Of a stretch of DNA of 64,000 bases, positions 34,766-47,156 are shown piece after piece (within the stretch, counting starts at the first letter, position 1; each line of letters begins with the position of its first letter). Origin of the DNA: Pseudopithomyces maydicus (lineage: Eukaryota > Ascomycota > Dothideomycetes > Pleosporales > Didymosphaeriaceae); contig JANTUC010000017.1 in the NCBI GenBank assembly GCA_026873275.1, positions 1,236,898 to 1,300,897 on the forward strand, given 5' to 3'. The position numbers were made by a program, and so were the translations under genes. A model generated the notes under the pieces. That model was not told where the DNA came from. It ran no database searches and worked only from the letters and a program-made list of their open reading frames with translations.

Positions 34766-36735
34766 AACCTACCCCTCTATAGACCAGAAAGTCTTCTCTT
34801 GTATCAGTTGGATATGAATCTCTGAACATCATCTTCTCAATCATTTCATTTGCTATGTACTTCGCATTCCCATCATGGGGATCGTCCGCTTTTCACTTCA
34901 ACCCAATCTTCTCAAACATGTTCCATACTGGCAGTATTCAATATGGTAGCATCATCAACTATAATCATGGTACTTGTATCTAGAATGCGCGGGATTTGAA
35001 CCTTCTTCGCTGTGAATGATTGCCTTTCGTACGCAAGCTAGGCGAGGAACTTCCAAGTATGCTCAATGAAAATCATTCAACCAATAACCGAATACCCTAT
35101 TCAATTGTGGCTTGAAAGCCGTCGCGATGGTCTTCGTGCCCTCTTCGGCGGAAGATGCTCCTACAAATACCGAAGTGACTGTCATGATTGTTGGGTGAAT
35201 CATGTTCGCACCAGAGTATAGGGCGACTCTGTTTGGCACATGTACTGAAGTAGAGATTCATAGAAAGGCGGAGGTTCCAATTCGGTAATGAGTTGACTTT
35301 GAGATGGTTCAAGTTCCAACGCTTGGTAGGCAATAATAATGCATCATCGCCAGGATCTCGGGTAGAGAACTAGGGTGAAACTTCAAAACCTTGGTCATGC
35401 GATCGAATGATGCTTTGATTTTTGCATCGCTGAAATCCTCAAGCAGATAGACGATCTCGAGTGAAACTCATCTTGGGGCTTTTGATAGCATATGCTGCAA
35501 TATGATTATCGCACGCTGCATGATTGGCTTGTTCACCATTTCCAAAATACCGGCGAAGTGAGATGAAGGGAAATGTACAGGTTATTGAACGAAACCCGAC
35601 TTAATTGAGAAAAATATCTGTCGCCAAGTTCAACCTGCTGTGATAGCGCCGCCCATCAACAGGTCAGCTATTATCGACATAGCAATAAAAGAAATAAGAT
35701 TACTCAATTACGTTGGTCACAAATGAGGAGTATATTGCTCAAAGAGGTAGACCTGCGGCATGGCATAAACACATTACTGGAAGTGAATGAGTCGCATCAG
35801 AGTCTAACTCGCACCCCACAGTGCATAAACAGTTGTAAAATAAGCAAGGTGGTGAATAGATCGAAATATTGCCCATACACGTGTGATCATTTATCCCATA
35901 TAACTTACAATCCTAGAGGAATTCAGCATGTTTCAACAGCCTCGACTACGATAGGTATATTCACCACAGTATGTCAACACGTACCAAGTGAATACCAAGA
36001 GCTTTTGTCACCCATCCAAGTTGATAGGTAATCCTCAGGAGTATCATGTTCTCGATTGACCATTCCATCTGGACCAGGAAGAGTACGACCAGTAGGCTTA
36101 GCATGGTTAAGTACAGTCACCATGCGCCGTGACATCTGGCGACTCTTTACTATCGTTCCTCTCATTTTTGAGATTCTTCACATTATCGTGACGGAAATAA
36201 TTACTTCAAAACCAGCTTTCTTGTATAGTGCGGACTCGCACACTGTCATCGTGAAAGTGCAAGATCGAGACAAAGCGGGAAATATTGACACTGTCTAGAT
36301 AGAATAAATCTCCAACAGGATGAGATGACATTCAAAAAAGTTACCTGAATTCCTGGTTATAGAACTCTCTTCGCTAGAGATTCACTCTTAGTACCTACCT
36401 ACCAGAATCATCGCCCTCCATTTCCAAATCCGAAACATAGTCATATTCAGAGTACTTTTTTCAAGGGTCTTCCATTAGGGTCTATTATGCCAAGAGAAAT
36501 TATAAGACGATCGAACCCATGTCGCTGGTGCAGGGTTAGGCAAGCGGCACAGTCGGTCACGCGAGGCGCCGGTCGTGCTAGGGTACCCCCCTCACTCACC
36601 CGCATATGGATGTTGACTAGGGCGCTACCCCCAGAAAAACTGTCCGAGGGGCGCAAGAAAGCGCAGTGCCGCGTCGTCGCATATACGACCATGTCGGAAG
36701 GCGCTCAGGATTTAGTGGTGCTGTCGCATCTTTAG
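34766..36735. other. 2 kb gene-poor region between two decayed P450 genes
   Basis: Small frames only. The stretch 36480-36735 has long open frames on both strands (about 80 codons) of higher GC, with no recognisable family. It abuts the 5' break of the second P450 and may be a foreign insertion. Confidence 0.4.
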
Positions 36736-37632
36736 AGGACAGATTTAAGTAACGATGCGATTCCACAAACCATCAAAGATCATCACAAATTTGTAGAGGA
36801 GGCTGTCTCCAAACGCCTGAAAGAGCACCAGGCGCGCGAAAAAGTGGACGCCACCGCCGAGAGACAAGATATGCTTCATTTCTTGTGTAGTGCCAAGGAC
36901 CCTGAAACTGGCGAACCTGCCTTTAAGTACAAAGAACTGCTAGCAGAATCCAGCCTCTTGATTATGGCAGGCTCAGACACCAGCACCCTCACTATCAGTA
37001 GCTTGTTCTTTTATATCACACACAATCAACGCGTGTATCTGAAATTAGTCAAAGAAATCAGAGAAACGTTCAGCAGTCCAGAGGAGATCGTCCACAGTCC
37101 CAAGTTGTTGACCGACTGTAAATAACTCCGAGCTTGTATCGACGAGACTTCACGTCTCGCACCAGCGGGTCCAAGCGAGCTACCCAGAGAAGTGTTTCCA
37201 GGTGGAACCACCATTGAAGGCGACCATTATCCGGAAGGCGTCATTGTCGCTACACCCAACTGGGCTATGGGTCGTCACGAAGGGCACTATGGAGATGCGT
37301 TGACTTTCAGACCAGAACGATGGATTGTATCAGATGAGCTTGAATCACTGAATCCCGATGAGGAAGTGCGTAGACTAAAGCGTGGACTTCATACCTTCCT
37401 CAAGGGACCTGGAGACTGTGTGGGTCAGAAGCTAGCAATGCTACAACTGTCCATAGTGATTGCTCGAACTCTATGGCGCATGGATATAAGACTGGCACCG
37501 GGTACGGATGTTGGTGCAGGGCATTCCAGCTAAGGATGGGGCTTGAGGGATCCTAGACAGTATGTCTTAGCTGATGCTTATATAGCGCTACATGAAGGAC
37601 CCATCATACAGGTAAGAGCACGAAAGAGTTAA
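36736..37632 (+). pseudogene. 5'-truncated cytochrome P450 pseudogene
   Basis: C-terminal half of a benzoate-hydroxylase-type (CYP53-like) or related P450. It begins abruptly at DAIPQTIKDHHKFVEEAVSKRL, runs through the I-helix ESSLLIMAGSDTSTLTISSLFF, the K-helix ACIDETSRL (Glu-Thr-Ser-Arg, ExxR intact), PGGTTIEGDHYPEG, FRPERW, and the heme loop FLKGPGDCVGQKLA. It ends QYVLADAYIALHEGPIIQ. The frame is interrupted by TAA at 37123-37125, where the family has an aromatic residue before LRACIDE, and again at 37531-37533, although the frame continues with family sequence to 37630-37632. The N-terminal half with the membrane anchor is absent. Confidence 0.85.
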
Positions 37633-38270
37633 TGAATGAGGAAAAATTATGGTGGCATTACTAGCTATATCTCCATAAGCATCGAAACTAGAGGGGTGGA
37701 ATATGTCAGCGCCAGTGTGAATGCACTGCATCGAGGTAGGAGCGAATTTCAAATTTAGTAATCTCTCAACAAAATACGGCCATCACGGCAATTCCGATTA
37801 TCAGTGCCAGTCATAAGGCAATTTCACTGTCAACATTCTACCGATATTGTTTGATGTGAGTTACTGTCGCATGTCTGGAAGGGAGCTCTGTAGCTGGAGC
37901 CGAGAGCTGCTTCAAGCGTAAGGTAACATATGTCGAAGGTCTACTCTTGATACCTTTCAAAACCTATTTTTCATATCGAATTCTGGAGTTAAATGTTTCT
38001 CAGATGGCGTTGTGATTTTCAACCCCTGCATCAGTTTGCCGAGAAGCCGAGCCTGGCCCCAAGACTCGTGACTTTCCGACACAAGGCTGATCAGGTGAGG
38101 GGCTGCGGCTGAGGCCTCCTGCTACTCAAATGCCAACTTGTTGGAAGGCTGCCTTTTCATAGCCTATTGTATGGTGCTTCATGCAACTGGCGTCGCCATC
38201 AACGTTGCTGTCCGCATCGCATTGTTACATGTTCCATCACTTAGTTGGTATCTGCATACATTAATAAGAC
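37633..38270. other. Spacer upstream of the NLR-like gene
   Basis: No coding signal; holds the promoter of the NLR-like gene. Confidence 0.5.
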
Positions 38271-41200
38271 ATGCAAGCGCCGACAGCGGCCCCACCTCAG
38301 CCTGACTTGCTAGCCCCCACTGCCACCGCAATCTCATCCACCGGTTTGACTGTGCTGTACCAGCCAGCGCATGGTGAGACAATTGTAGAGTGGGTCAATA
38401 TCTTCCACGAGGAGCGCATTCTGACGGCGACAGTATCGTTTTTGTTCATGGTCTCCAAGGCCATCCATTTGCGACGTGGGCGACCAAGGCTTCAGGCCCA
38501 TCGAGGAACAGTTCTTCTTCGCACCTTCGTCCCCCAGATACCGATCCTAGTACTCGTGCATCCCCATCTCGAAAGAAAGGATTATTGAAATCGATCTTCA
38601 AACGAAAATCATGGGATACTTCGAATCCGAGTGTCGGAAAAGGGAATATACTGTCCGCCCAAGTGTCGGAGGAATGGCAGGGACAAATATTTTGGCCAAG
38701 GGATCTCCTGCCTAAAGAGTGCCCCGAGGCTAGAATAATGACCTGGGGATATGATACGGTGGTCACACATGGTCTGGCAAAGCCGACCAACAAGAGTAAC
38801 ATCTTTGGTCATGCCAAAGATTTACTATACGCCCTGGACCGTGAACGAGCTGAAAGTCGGCCCATTATATTCGTCAGCCATTCTTTAGGTGGGATCCTCG
38901 TCAAAGAAGTTCGTTTGTCTATTCTTTTCCACGATTAATTCTAACATAATAGGTTCTGCGTCGCTCTCAAACTTCTTCTGAAGAGTCCATTCGTGATATA
39001 CTCGAGAGTACAGCCGCTGTAGTTTTTTTAGGAACGCCTCATCGCGGTAGCGCAGATTTTGCAGCTCTTGGCGATTTATTTCGGAGGATTGGCAGCGTGA
39101 TGCTTCGACTAGATTCCAATGCGACGATTCTGCGGGCACTCGGGTCAGACAGTCCTGAGCTGGAGCTTTGCCGCGAATCCTTCATCTCGCAATGGAACAG
39201 ATACAACTTCAAGGTTAAGACATTCCAAGAAGCACTCGGTGTGACCGCGGTAAACGTTGGTCTCTTGAATGAGAAGGTACGAAGAGCATTTTTGCTGCAT
39301 TCGCGAGTCATGATAGCAAGCTGACAACGCAAAGGTTGTGCCAGATACTTCCTCATCGCTAGATGACCCCAGAGAACACGCGGAGACAATCCCGGCGAAT
39401 CACATGGAAATGGCTCGCTTCACGGGTGATAATGACCCCGGATATCGGAAGGTAGGAGCGGAGCTAAGACGCATGGTCCAGCAACTGGCGAAGAAGAAAG
39501 CCCCAATAAAGCACACGAGCAGTAGGTTGGGATTAATGTCCTTTTGTGCATAGCTAACTGTCTAAGATATACCACAGCTGGACAAGAACCAAGAAGGTAC
39601 TTATTAGGAACGATGCTTAACTTCCTTTCGTCAGTCTGACTTTATCAGAGTCACTCCGAAGCCTTGCTTACGCAGAGCAGGGTATGCGTGAAGCTAGAAT
39701 ACGCCCCGCTCTTGCCAACACATGCAATTGGATTTTCCAGGAAACACGTTTCGTCAATTGGGACTTAGGTCGGGATACTGACAACTCTCACGGAATGCTA
39801 TGGATTAAGGGTAAACCAGGCGCAGGCAAATCGACTTTAATGAAGACGGCTCTTCACTGGGCGAGCAGCAAGCACGGCCAAGATACCATCATTGCAAGCT
39901 TCTTTTTCAACGCACGCGGCAAGGAAATAGAGAGGGGTCCCCATGGATTATATCGTTCTCTTCTGCACCAGATCACGAAGCAAGATTCTGCGATAATGCA
40001 GTGGTTTCAGCGTGCATACCAATCCAAGCGTCTCGCTACGCGCTCCAAGTGGGAATGGACGGAGGAAGAACTTGAGGTGCTATTGAGAGACGCGCTTTCA
40101 GCTAAGCGAATGAAACCAGTTTGTTTCTTCGTGGATGCATTGGATGAGTGTGATGAGGTGAAAGCGCGGGAACTTGTCCAATACTTTCGCATGCTGACAG
40201 ACACGGCCCATGCCTCCGGTCAGGTACTGAAAATTTGTCTCTCCAGTCGCCACTATCCAACTATTACTATCGATCGATGCCCCGAGATTGTCGTGGAAGG
40301 CTCCAACAATAACGATATTTCAACTTATGTCAACTCTACACTGCACTCACATGAGCTCATCCATGGCCCTTCGGTGGCGGATCTGCAAGAATCAATTATT
40401 CGACAAGCGGCAGGGATTTTCTTGTGGGTAGTCTTAGTTGTTGGCATTGTAGCTCGAATGTTGGATGAAGGTAAAGAGTCTCGGGAGGTTGAAGGCGTGC
40501 TACAAAAGGTCCCACGAGATCTCGATCTGCTCTTTACCGATATCTTGAGAGAAGTAAAACACGACGAGAGAGAACGGTCGCTTGCACTCATTCGTTGGGT
40601 CTTGTTTGCACGTGAGCATCTCTCCATCGACTCTGTGTACCTCGCTGTTATTTTCTCTACCGAGACACCATATCAGCCAATCGGACCTTGGCCACAGATT
40701 AAAAAACATCAGACCCATCCGCAACAGCTTGCCAGAATGATCAGAAATCTATCAAAAGGGTTGATAGAGGTCTCATCAAGAGGAGTACAGTTCATCCATG
40801 AAGCGGTTCGAGAATTCTTTGTTCACGGGAGTGGTTTGGCAATTCTAGAGAACAAACCAGGGTCACCCTCTACGGCGCTTGGTCATCTGACTGTCATTAG
40901 AGGATGCCTCCACCATGCTCATCTTGAAGAATTGATACCAACTATACGTCCATTGGTCCCGGATCGATCGCTGGAACAGTCGAAATGGGCTTTTGCTAGG
41001 TCTAACTGTTACTGGTTTTCCTTCTACGCTGCACGGCATCTTTACAGTCACATCAGCGAACCCGAGTTCGCAGAAATAGTCCCTTCTCATATGAAGCAAT
41101 TATTGGCTAGTTCAATGCGACGCCTCCAGCGTGCTTGGCCACTGTGGGAATTGGGCATGATTGGAAATCGCATCGTTCCGTGGAAGGCTGACCAATTCAC

Positions 41201-42221
41201 ACTCGTGGAAGAGGCCTTAAACCTGGTACATCGCCTGATGGCGGATCTACAAAACGCAGACTTTTCCGAAACTCGCAACCCATACGAACCAGATTCTTCG
41301 TTTCTGCGCCGATGTCTCCAACGGCATGTTGAGAAGGTGCCTAAAGAAGAACAGGGCCTCGGTTTGCAGAGTTGGACGTCTTTGCATCGTCGTGCTTGCA
41401 TTCAATCGCCACAACCATATATTGACGAGATTTCCGAAAGCGGTCATATATATTCGAGAGACGCCCGCGGCCGAACACCACTTCATATTGCTGCTATGCA
41501 GGGGAACCTTCCTTTCGCTCGAGTCCTCCTCCAAAATGGCGCTAATCCTATTTCGGTCGATGGAGCAGGGTACACTGCACTGCATTTCGCTTCCCGCGTT
41601 CACGATATCGAGATGTGCCGATTGCTACTTTCACAAACTCGAATGATACCAAACATAAGCATGAATACAGGCCATACACCACTCCATAGTGCTGTGCTAT
41701 CCGGGTCCATCCAAGTGACCCAGTTGCTTCTAGATGCTGGTCACTCTATCGATGCGCAAACATGCTACGGACGGACGCCTATCCAAATCGCTGTTGAATG
41801 TGGAGATGATAGATTAGTGCGCTATTTACACGGAGCAGGAGCTAATGCCGGGCTCCTGGACGATCAGCGAATGACGGCGCTATCGATACAAGAGAAATAC
41901 GCACACTACTTCCTAGGTATGACGAAATCACTCAACCCAAGAGTTACTGGCGGAAGCGAGACAAATCCGAAGAAAATGCTGGCATCTAGGACAGGGCACA
42001 GGAGTGTAGTGTCTATGCCTAGTCTTCCCACAAGCAAAGATACAACCTTAATTAGTGATGCAGAATCAGATTTTTCCGTAGCATCACCGTATCAGTCTGA
42101 ATCTTTGCCAGACGATTTGGATGATGATTCACTGGACAACTTGCCAGTGCTTCGTGCCGCCAACATGGACGAATTGCTATCGTTCCATGCACGATTCACC
42201 GAGCAAAAACTTCCTGAATGA
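38271..42221 (+). CDS. NLR-like STAND protein: alpha/beta hydrolase - NACHT - ankyrin repeats
   Basis: Exons 38271-38389, 38434-38908, 38953-39276, 39335-39521 (or to 39525), optionally 39578-39596, and 39649 or 39651-42221; about 1,225 residues. N-terminal domain: SesB-type lipase/esterase with IVFVHGLQGHP, the nucleophile elbow VSHSLGG and FLGTPHRGS. NACHT: Walker A GKPGAGKST near residue 425, and Walker B CFFVDALDECDE near 530. C-terminal part: four to five ankyrin repeats (for example GRTPLHIAAMQGNLPFARVLLQNGANP), then an acidic Ser-rich tail. Fungal NLRs of this layout act in non-self recognition and cell-death control: ligand binding to the repeats drives NTP-dependent oligomerisation and activates the N-terminal effector. 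Splicing around 39522-39650 is the uncertain part; both models above keep frame. Confidence 0.85.
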
Positions 42222-42592
42222 TTTTTAATATTGAAAATGTATCATGGGTGTATATAAATTCGTCACGTGAGTAATGGAGGCTTGTAACCAATCATAGCAT
42301 ATTCTAGGTACACTTAAGAGGACAAAGCCATTTTTGTTCACATTGTCAAGATTGCATCTTCGTTATTTGGGAGAGCCAGTTTTGTCATCATTCCAAGCTA
42401 TGAAAAGCCTTTTCTAAGTACACATGGGAAATTACACAGCTCGCTGTTATAACCATTAAACGTCCTACCCTGGTCATCCCCGAGGATCTACCTAGGTGAT
42501 TATCTCGGTACGTTAAAGACATAAATGCCCACCCTAGATGTATTTGAACACCCGAACAGTCCGAAAATCCATCATTCATATTTCATCCGGCT
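42222..42592. other. Spacer between convergent genes
   Basis: AT-rich 3' flanks; nothing else seen. Confidence 0.5.
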
Positions 42593-43968
42593 TCAAATTC
42601 GGTTATTGAGACAACGTCGTGAGCTCCTTCGAGGGGGTGACGGCGATGGCGGGACCGGAGTCTTTGAGGGACGACCGCGACCACGCTTTGCGGGAACAGC
42701 GGCCGGACGCCGTCCTGGGGGATGAGCAGAACCATCGGCGGGATCATGATCGATAGCATGTAGCGCGTTCTTTATAGCACCCAAGCGAGTACCCATGGCA
42801 TAATCTTGCCAATTCTGCACGAAACTTCTGCACGAAACTTCTGTACTGTAACATTTCGGCTTCCTTACCTGCTGAGACATGTTCGATTTCTTCCATGTGA
42901 TATCGGCTATCTCCAGAGTCATACCAATGAGCCCACAGAATGATAAACCGACCGTCAAATGTACTAGAGAAATGTATGGTCCGCAAAATATCCGGCTCGG
43001 ATGGATTTGCACATCTCTGTGAAGCGGTGAAAAGCGAACGAAGGCTTTCGTTGATGGTAGCGCCATCTCGGGCTCCCTGTACGATAGCCTTATCCATGGC
43101 TTCGTTTACCTTACATTGGACAGTGAAATAGGGGAAAAGAAGACTCTCTGTGATGGAGATGGGGCAGAGCTGTTTCGTTCGCGGATTGTGGACCTTCTGT
43201 GTCATGATCATCTCCTCCTCAGCTAACGTGAAGGGAAGTCCAGATCGATCGATAGCCCTGATGTCCGAGCGATATCCGCAAGCGATGTCGGGTTGTGCCT
43301 GTTTGAGGCGTTGCTCATCGGAAGCGTTGGGACGGCTTGGAAGGTAAACTTCATACAGGCGTACATTCTGGTGACTTATGGCAAACTCATGGCCTCCCTC
43401 AAAATGACTGCTCAAAGCGATGCTGTTCCCCCAAAGGTTCTTGGCGAATTCTTTCCCACCCGAACGAGCCAGGTGCGCGTTGTCCGCAATGAACTTCGCA
43501 TGGAAGGATATGTCACTCCGGGGACTTTTAGAAAAACGGTGCAAGAAGTCTTCTAAGGACCCTGGGATGAGATCTTGGGCGTTGTCCGCAGTAGGTGTCA
43601 CCAGGAAGGATATAAGACCCAGAGGCGTTCTAAAAAGAGGCTCGACGAGTTTCTTTATAGACGATGGAATGGCTACTTTGTTATCGACAACCACTCCAGC
43701 CAAGGCAGATCGACGATATTCGACTATCATATCAGTGGAACTGGTCGAGCGTATCTCACTCTGCGAATCAGAGTCGTCCCCATTAGCAGAAAAGCCGCTC
43801 TGAAGGTGTGAGAGATCCACCGCTTTCAAAGGCGAAGGCTGTGTGTCTTTTGTGAGAACCTGTGACGAGCTTCTATAGTTTGCCGTTGTAGCGGGTTGAG
43901 CGCTCTATGGATGAACTAGAGGCAGGATTGTCTACGAGGGCGCTCTCACGCTTGCGTTTGGGAGGCAT
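42593..43968 (-). pseudogene. PD-(D/E)XK-like (DUF7924-type) protein with AT-hook tail, frameshifted
   Basis: The main frame runs 43829 to 42744 with DIACGY, LCPISITESLLFPYFTVQCK and QGARDGATINESLRSLF, the arrangement of the fungal DUF7924 nuclease-like family. The Glu-x-Lys of such folds reads Gln-x-Lys here. At 42815-42840 a 13-base unit is duplicated in tandem. Taking away one copy would continue LQYRSFVQ into NWQDYAMGTRLGAIKNALHA and a C-terminal AT-hook (KRGRGRPSKTP) ending at 42593. With both copies the frame ends after 25 unrelated residues at 42744. The likely start ATG at 43968 (MPPKRKRES) is also out of frame with the body, unless a 31-base intron is removed. Two breaks together suggest an inactive gene; the family assignment is from memory. 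Confidence 0.6.
42815..42840. repeat. 13-base tandem duplication (two copies)
   Basis: CTGCACGAAACTT at 42815-42827 is repeated exactly at 42828-42840. It lies inside the coding region of the minus-strand nuclease-like gene and shifts its frame by one base. Confidence 0.95.
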
Positions 43969-44575
43969 TGGAGAGGAGGGTGGCGATGTTGGCGAAGACG
44001 ATATGGATTGTGCCGCCGGCAAGAGAAGATTGCGTTTAATGCGGGTGAGAGAAAATTGCGGCAGCCTGAGCAGCTATTTAGTCGGGACTAACAGTGATAT
44101 AGTGGCGTTATTTACCTTGTGGGTCGGCTACCTGCAGTTGAAGCGTACGACAGCAGCAGTAGCTGCACCTACTAAGGTGTGTGCGGTGAGGTGGCAGCAG
44201 TCGAATATATGAAAAGCGATTGAGGCTGCGGAGGTCCAACTGGAGATGCTGGTGTTGAGGTGAGAGGTTGACGAGGAAGGCGCGACTCTCGGGTCACGTG
44301 ATCAATCTTTCGCCCTAGTCTCCAAAGCGATCTTGCCAGCTTAGAAGAGTGTCGGTCGAGCAACTGTTACTTAGTCGATTTGAAAAAAGACCAGTAAATA
44401 TCGCACAGACAGTCGCCTTGACTGTCAAACGCCCGACATCCCTGCTCGAGCGTCCCCACTCTCAGACTATCACTGCGCGAGTGTGCCTTAGATCTCTGGG
44501 TAACAACCAGCCCGCGAGTGCATATGCGCTCCAGGGCTATTTTGACCGCCGGAATATTGAGGTCCTCGAGCTTCT
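43969..44575. other. Spacer, no supported gene
   Basis: Contains promoter sequence of the nuclease-like gene and the 3' flank of the next minus-strand gene. Confidence 0.45.
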
Positions 44576-45019
44576 TTATTCCTGCACCAGCTCTGGAGCG
44601 TCGATAGTATCATACCTCGGGGTTACATCAGTCACCATATTCTTCTCCGCCCTAGGATGCCTTCGTTTGATGTAGAACACGGCTACACCAGCGATGCAGA
44701 GCACTGCCAGGCCGCCCACTACACCGCCCACGACCGCTCTAGTATTTACCTTCTCATCTTCATCTTCGTTCCTCCTCTTTCCATTCGACCCGGTCGATTC
44801 GGATGTGGCTAGCGGGCTAGACAGAGTGTCGGATAACGATGTAGTCCGGGCGCTCGTTGGCAACTGTGCCGCGGTCGTTCTGACTCGCCGAAATGATCTA
44901 GCTGTGGTTATCGTTGTCACTGACATGGTGGATGAGTTTGTGCGCACTTCCAAGCCGATACAGCCTGGGACGTCACACTCAGAGTCCCAATTTCGATCGA
45001 CACCTCTGAATTTGCGCAT
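44576..45019 (-). CDS. C-terminal exon of a single-pass membrane protein with Ser/Thr stalk
   Basis: A 147-codon minus-strand frame ends at 44576. It has a CDVPGC segment, a Thr/Ser-rich stalk of ~70 residues, a charged patch (KRRNEDEDEK), one TM helix (VVGGVVGGLAVLCIAGVAVFYI) and a basic cytosolic tail of ~30 residues. This is the layout of fungal WSC-like or CFEM-like surface sensors. The start is unclear: an in-frame stop lies just upstream, so earlier exons must be joined. The Cys-bearing frame upstream (NSCLCAENEAAG, about 45060) could belong to it, but I could not settle the splice sites. Confidence 0.45.
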   Translation of the reverse strand: MRKFRGVDRNWDSECDVPGCIGLEVRTNSSTMSVTTITTARSFRRVRTTAAQLPTSARTTSLSDTLSSPLATSESTGSNGKRRNEDEDEKVNTRAVVGGVVGGLAVLCIAGVAVFYIKRRHPRAEKNMVTDVTPRYDTIDAPELVQE

Positions 45020-45390
45020 GTCCTTTCAAAACCCACCCCCGCTGCCTCATTTTCAGCGCATAAGCAGCTATTGTACAGATCATTGCGGAAGGTTCTCCAA
45101 TTTTGCGACAGTAGTCGGGGCAAATATGATTGTAAATTTGAACAAAAAGTATCCCAACGCAAAAATGATAGATAAACGACAGCCGAGGTGTATAAGGCTT
45201 CAAACGAAGTTTATTTGCCACCAAGTCAATGTATATGGCCTCGCCCAGAGTGTGGCGCTAGATAGAGGAGGTGGCGAAAATACGAGGTCTCTGGTACAGG
45301 GCGCACTTGCGACTATGAGCTATGGAAGGAGAGAGAACAACACGTGTAATGCGATTCAATGCAAATAGTGAGCAATATCAATTCCATTTT
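45020..45390. other. Possible upstream exon(s) of the membrane protein, then spacer
   Basis: Cys-containing minus-strand frames overlap here, but splicing could not be resolved. The remainder is the 3' flank of the MFS gene. Confidence 0.35.
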
Positions 45391-47156
45391 CTAACTGGCT
45401 AAATCATCTTCAAAGCTTTGGGTTCCGCGGTCCTTCTTGTTCAGCTCAATTTCGTCCAGAAATAGAGAAGACACCAGACCTAACACACTCAGTGCGATCA
45501 TGGCGTAAAATATAGCTTTGAACGATTCTAGATAGACCCGCAGTATTTGGTCTAATACATCAGACTCAACGTCGACGGTTCTTAGGTCGCCAATGAAGTT
45601 CACTGCGTTATCCGCGTCCTTCAGCGACACTAATGGTCCATCCAGCTTGACTGCGGCTTCCAACATGGACTTCGAGAACACATTGGTGAAGATTGGCGTG
45701 CAAGCGGCAAGTCCAAGTAGCGCTCCAAACATGCGAATCGTAAGAAAGTTTGCAGTCGCTAGGCCTTCGTCATCAACCCGTTTCACACTGGCTTGTATCG
45801 GAAGCATGAGTATGCGTAGTACGGACACGCCTTGTCCCCAAAGTATCGGAAGGCCGTAAAGCATGCCAGGCGATGAGTGAATGTCAAAGAGTATCAACAA
45901 GCCTGTACCCAGTATGGCTATGCACCAGCCAGCTCTGATGAGCCATACATATCCTCCCAGTACTGGCACCAGAATCATCGCGCCGGCAGTGAGGAATGCG
46001 CTCAGAATAACGGTCGGGAGCAGTACCAAGGCCGAAGAAATGGCGGAAAGTAGCTGGACCGCTTGGTAAAATAGTGGTAAGTATTGAAGTAGTGGAATCA
46101 GAATCATGCCGTGAATGAAACCTCCTACAAGAGCTGCATTTCCTGTATTTGTTTGGAACAGTCGGTGTGGAATAACCGGCGCTGACGGTTTCGATTCATA
46201 CCAGGAAAAGAAGCCAAGTAGCGCAATTCCCAGGACCAACGGGAGAAGCGTCTGCCACGACGCCCACGGAAACAAAGAGTCCGCCCAGCTAATCGGCACG
46301 CATAAGGCTGTTATCCCTGCAATTAGAAGTAGCATACCTGTCCAATCGAGGCGCGTTAAATTTTCTGACAGCGTTGTCCCCAGTGGAACGGCCCGAAGCT
46401 TAAGGAAGAACATCACCAAACATCCTCCAAGCCCCAACAGCGGTAGATTAATCCAACCGATCCATCTCCACGAAAGATAGGTCGAGAAGAACGCTCCAAC
46501 GAAAGGGCCCATGATATTCCCAATCGCAGACGGGATAGCCATGAGGCCTAAGTATCTCGACCGCTCATCCAGCATCGTCATATCAGCAAGAATGATAGAC
46601 ACCAGCACGTCGATCCCGCCTCCGCCGAGGCCCTGCAGGACGCGTCCGACAATAATTGATTTCATGCTCTGCGCTGTCGCGAACACGATAGATCCCAAGA
46701 AGAATAAACACACCGATGCATGGAAGGGGTGCTTTCGACCGAATGCGTTAGATATGCTGGCCCAGACGGGCTGTGAGACGAGGCCGCAGAGACTGTAGCT
46801 CAGGTTTGCCCAGAAAGATTCCAGGCTCGTGCCTTTGAGGTCGCCAGAGATAGCCTGAGGCGGTGTTCAGTGGATGTTGTGATGGAAAGTGGTGGGTCGG
46901 TACTTACCGGAAGCGCGATACTCAAGCAGGTTGCGTCTAGCTGAAAAACAAGTAGAACAAGGGCAAGCCCAGAGAAAGTCAATTTGAATGACAGCGACTT
47001 TTTTCGCGGAGACAGAGTAGCATCTTCTTTATCTTGTTCTCTACATATCATCTGTTGCTGGGGCTTTGTAATAGTCTCGATTTTGCCAACGGGTTGTCGA
47101 ATCGTAAGTTGTTCTTGCCCAGCAATGGGACGGACTGCTATTTTTGGCTCACTCAT
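45391..47156 (-). CDS. MFS multidrug exporter, DHA2 (14-TM) type
   Basis: Two exons: 47156-46908 and 46854-45391, with a 53-base intron (GTAAGT...CCTCAG) in phase 0; 570 residues. After a ~65-residue cytosolic N-terminus the first helix ends QLDATCLSIALP, matching the D1 motif LDxTIVxxALP. The next loop has FGRKHPFHAS (motif A). RVLQGLGGGGI is motif C-like and typical of DHA2 drug and mycotoxin exporters. The helix count fits 14. The start at 47156 (MSEPKI) is preferred; further in-frame methionines upstream at 47231 (MKFENP) and 47375 would add unlikely leaders. Such exporters often carry secondary metabolites out of the cell, and this could serve one of the peptide loci, although it is 16 kb away. 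Confidence 0.88.

Noticed and set aside
34980..35060. GGTTCAAATCC on the minus strand, suggesting a tRNA
   Set aside because: The T-stem pairs only two bases and no cloverleaf can be built upstream.
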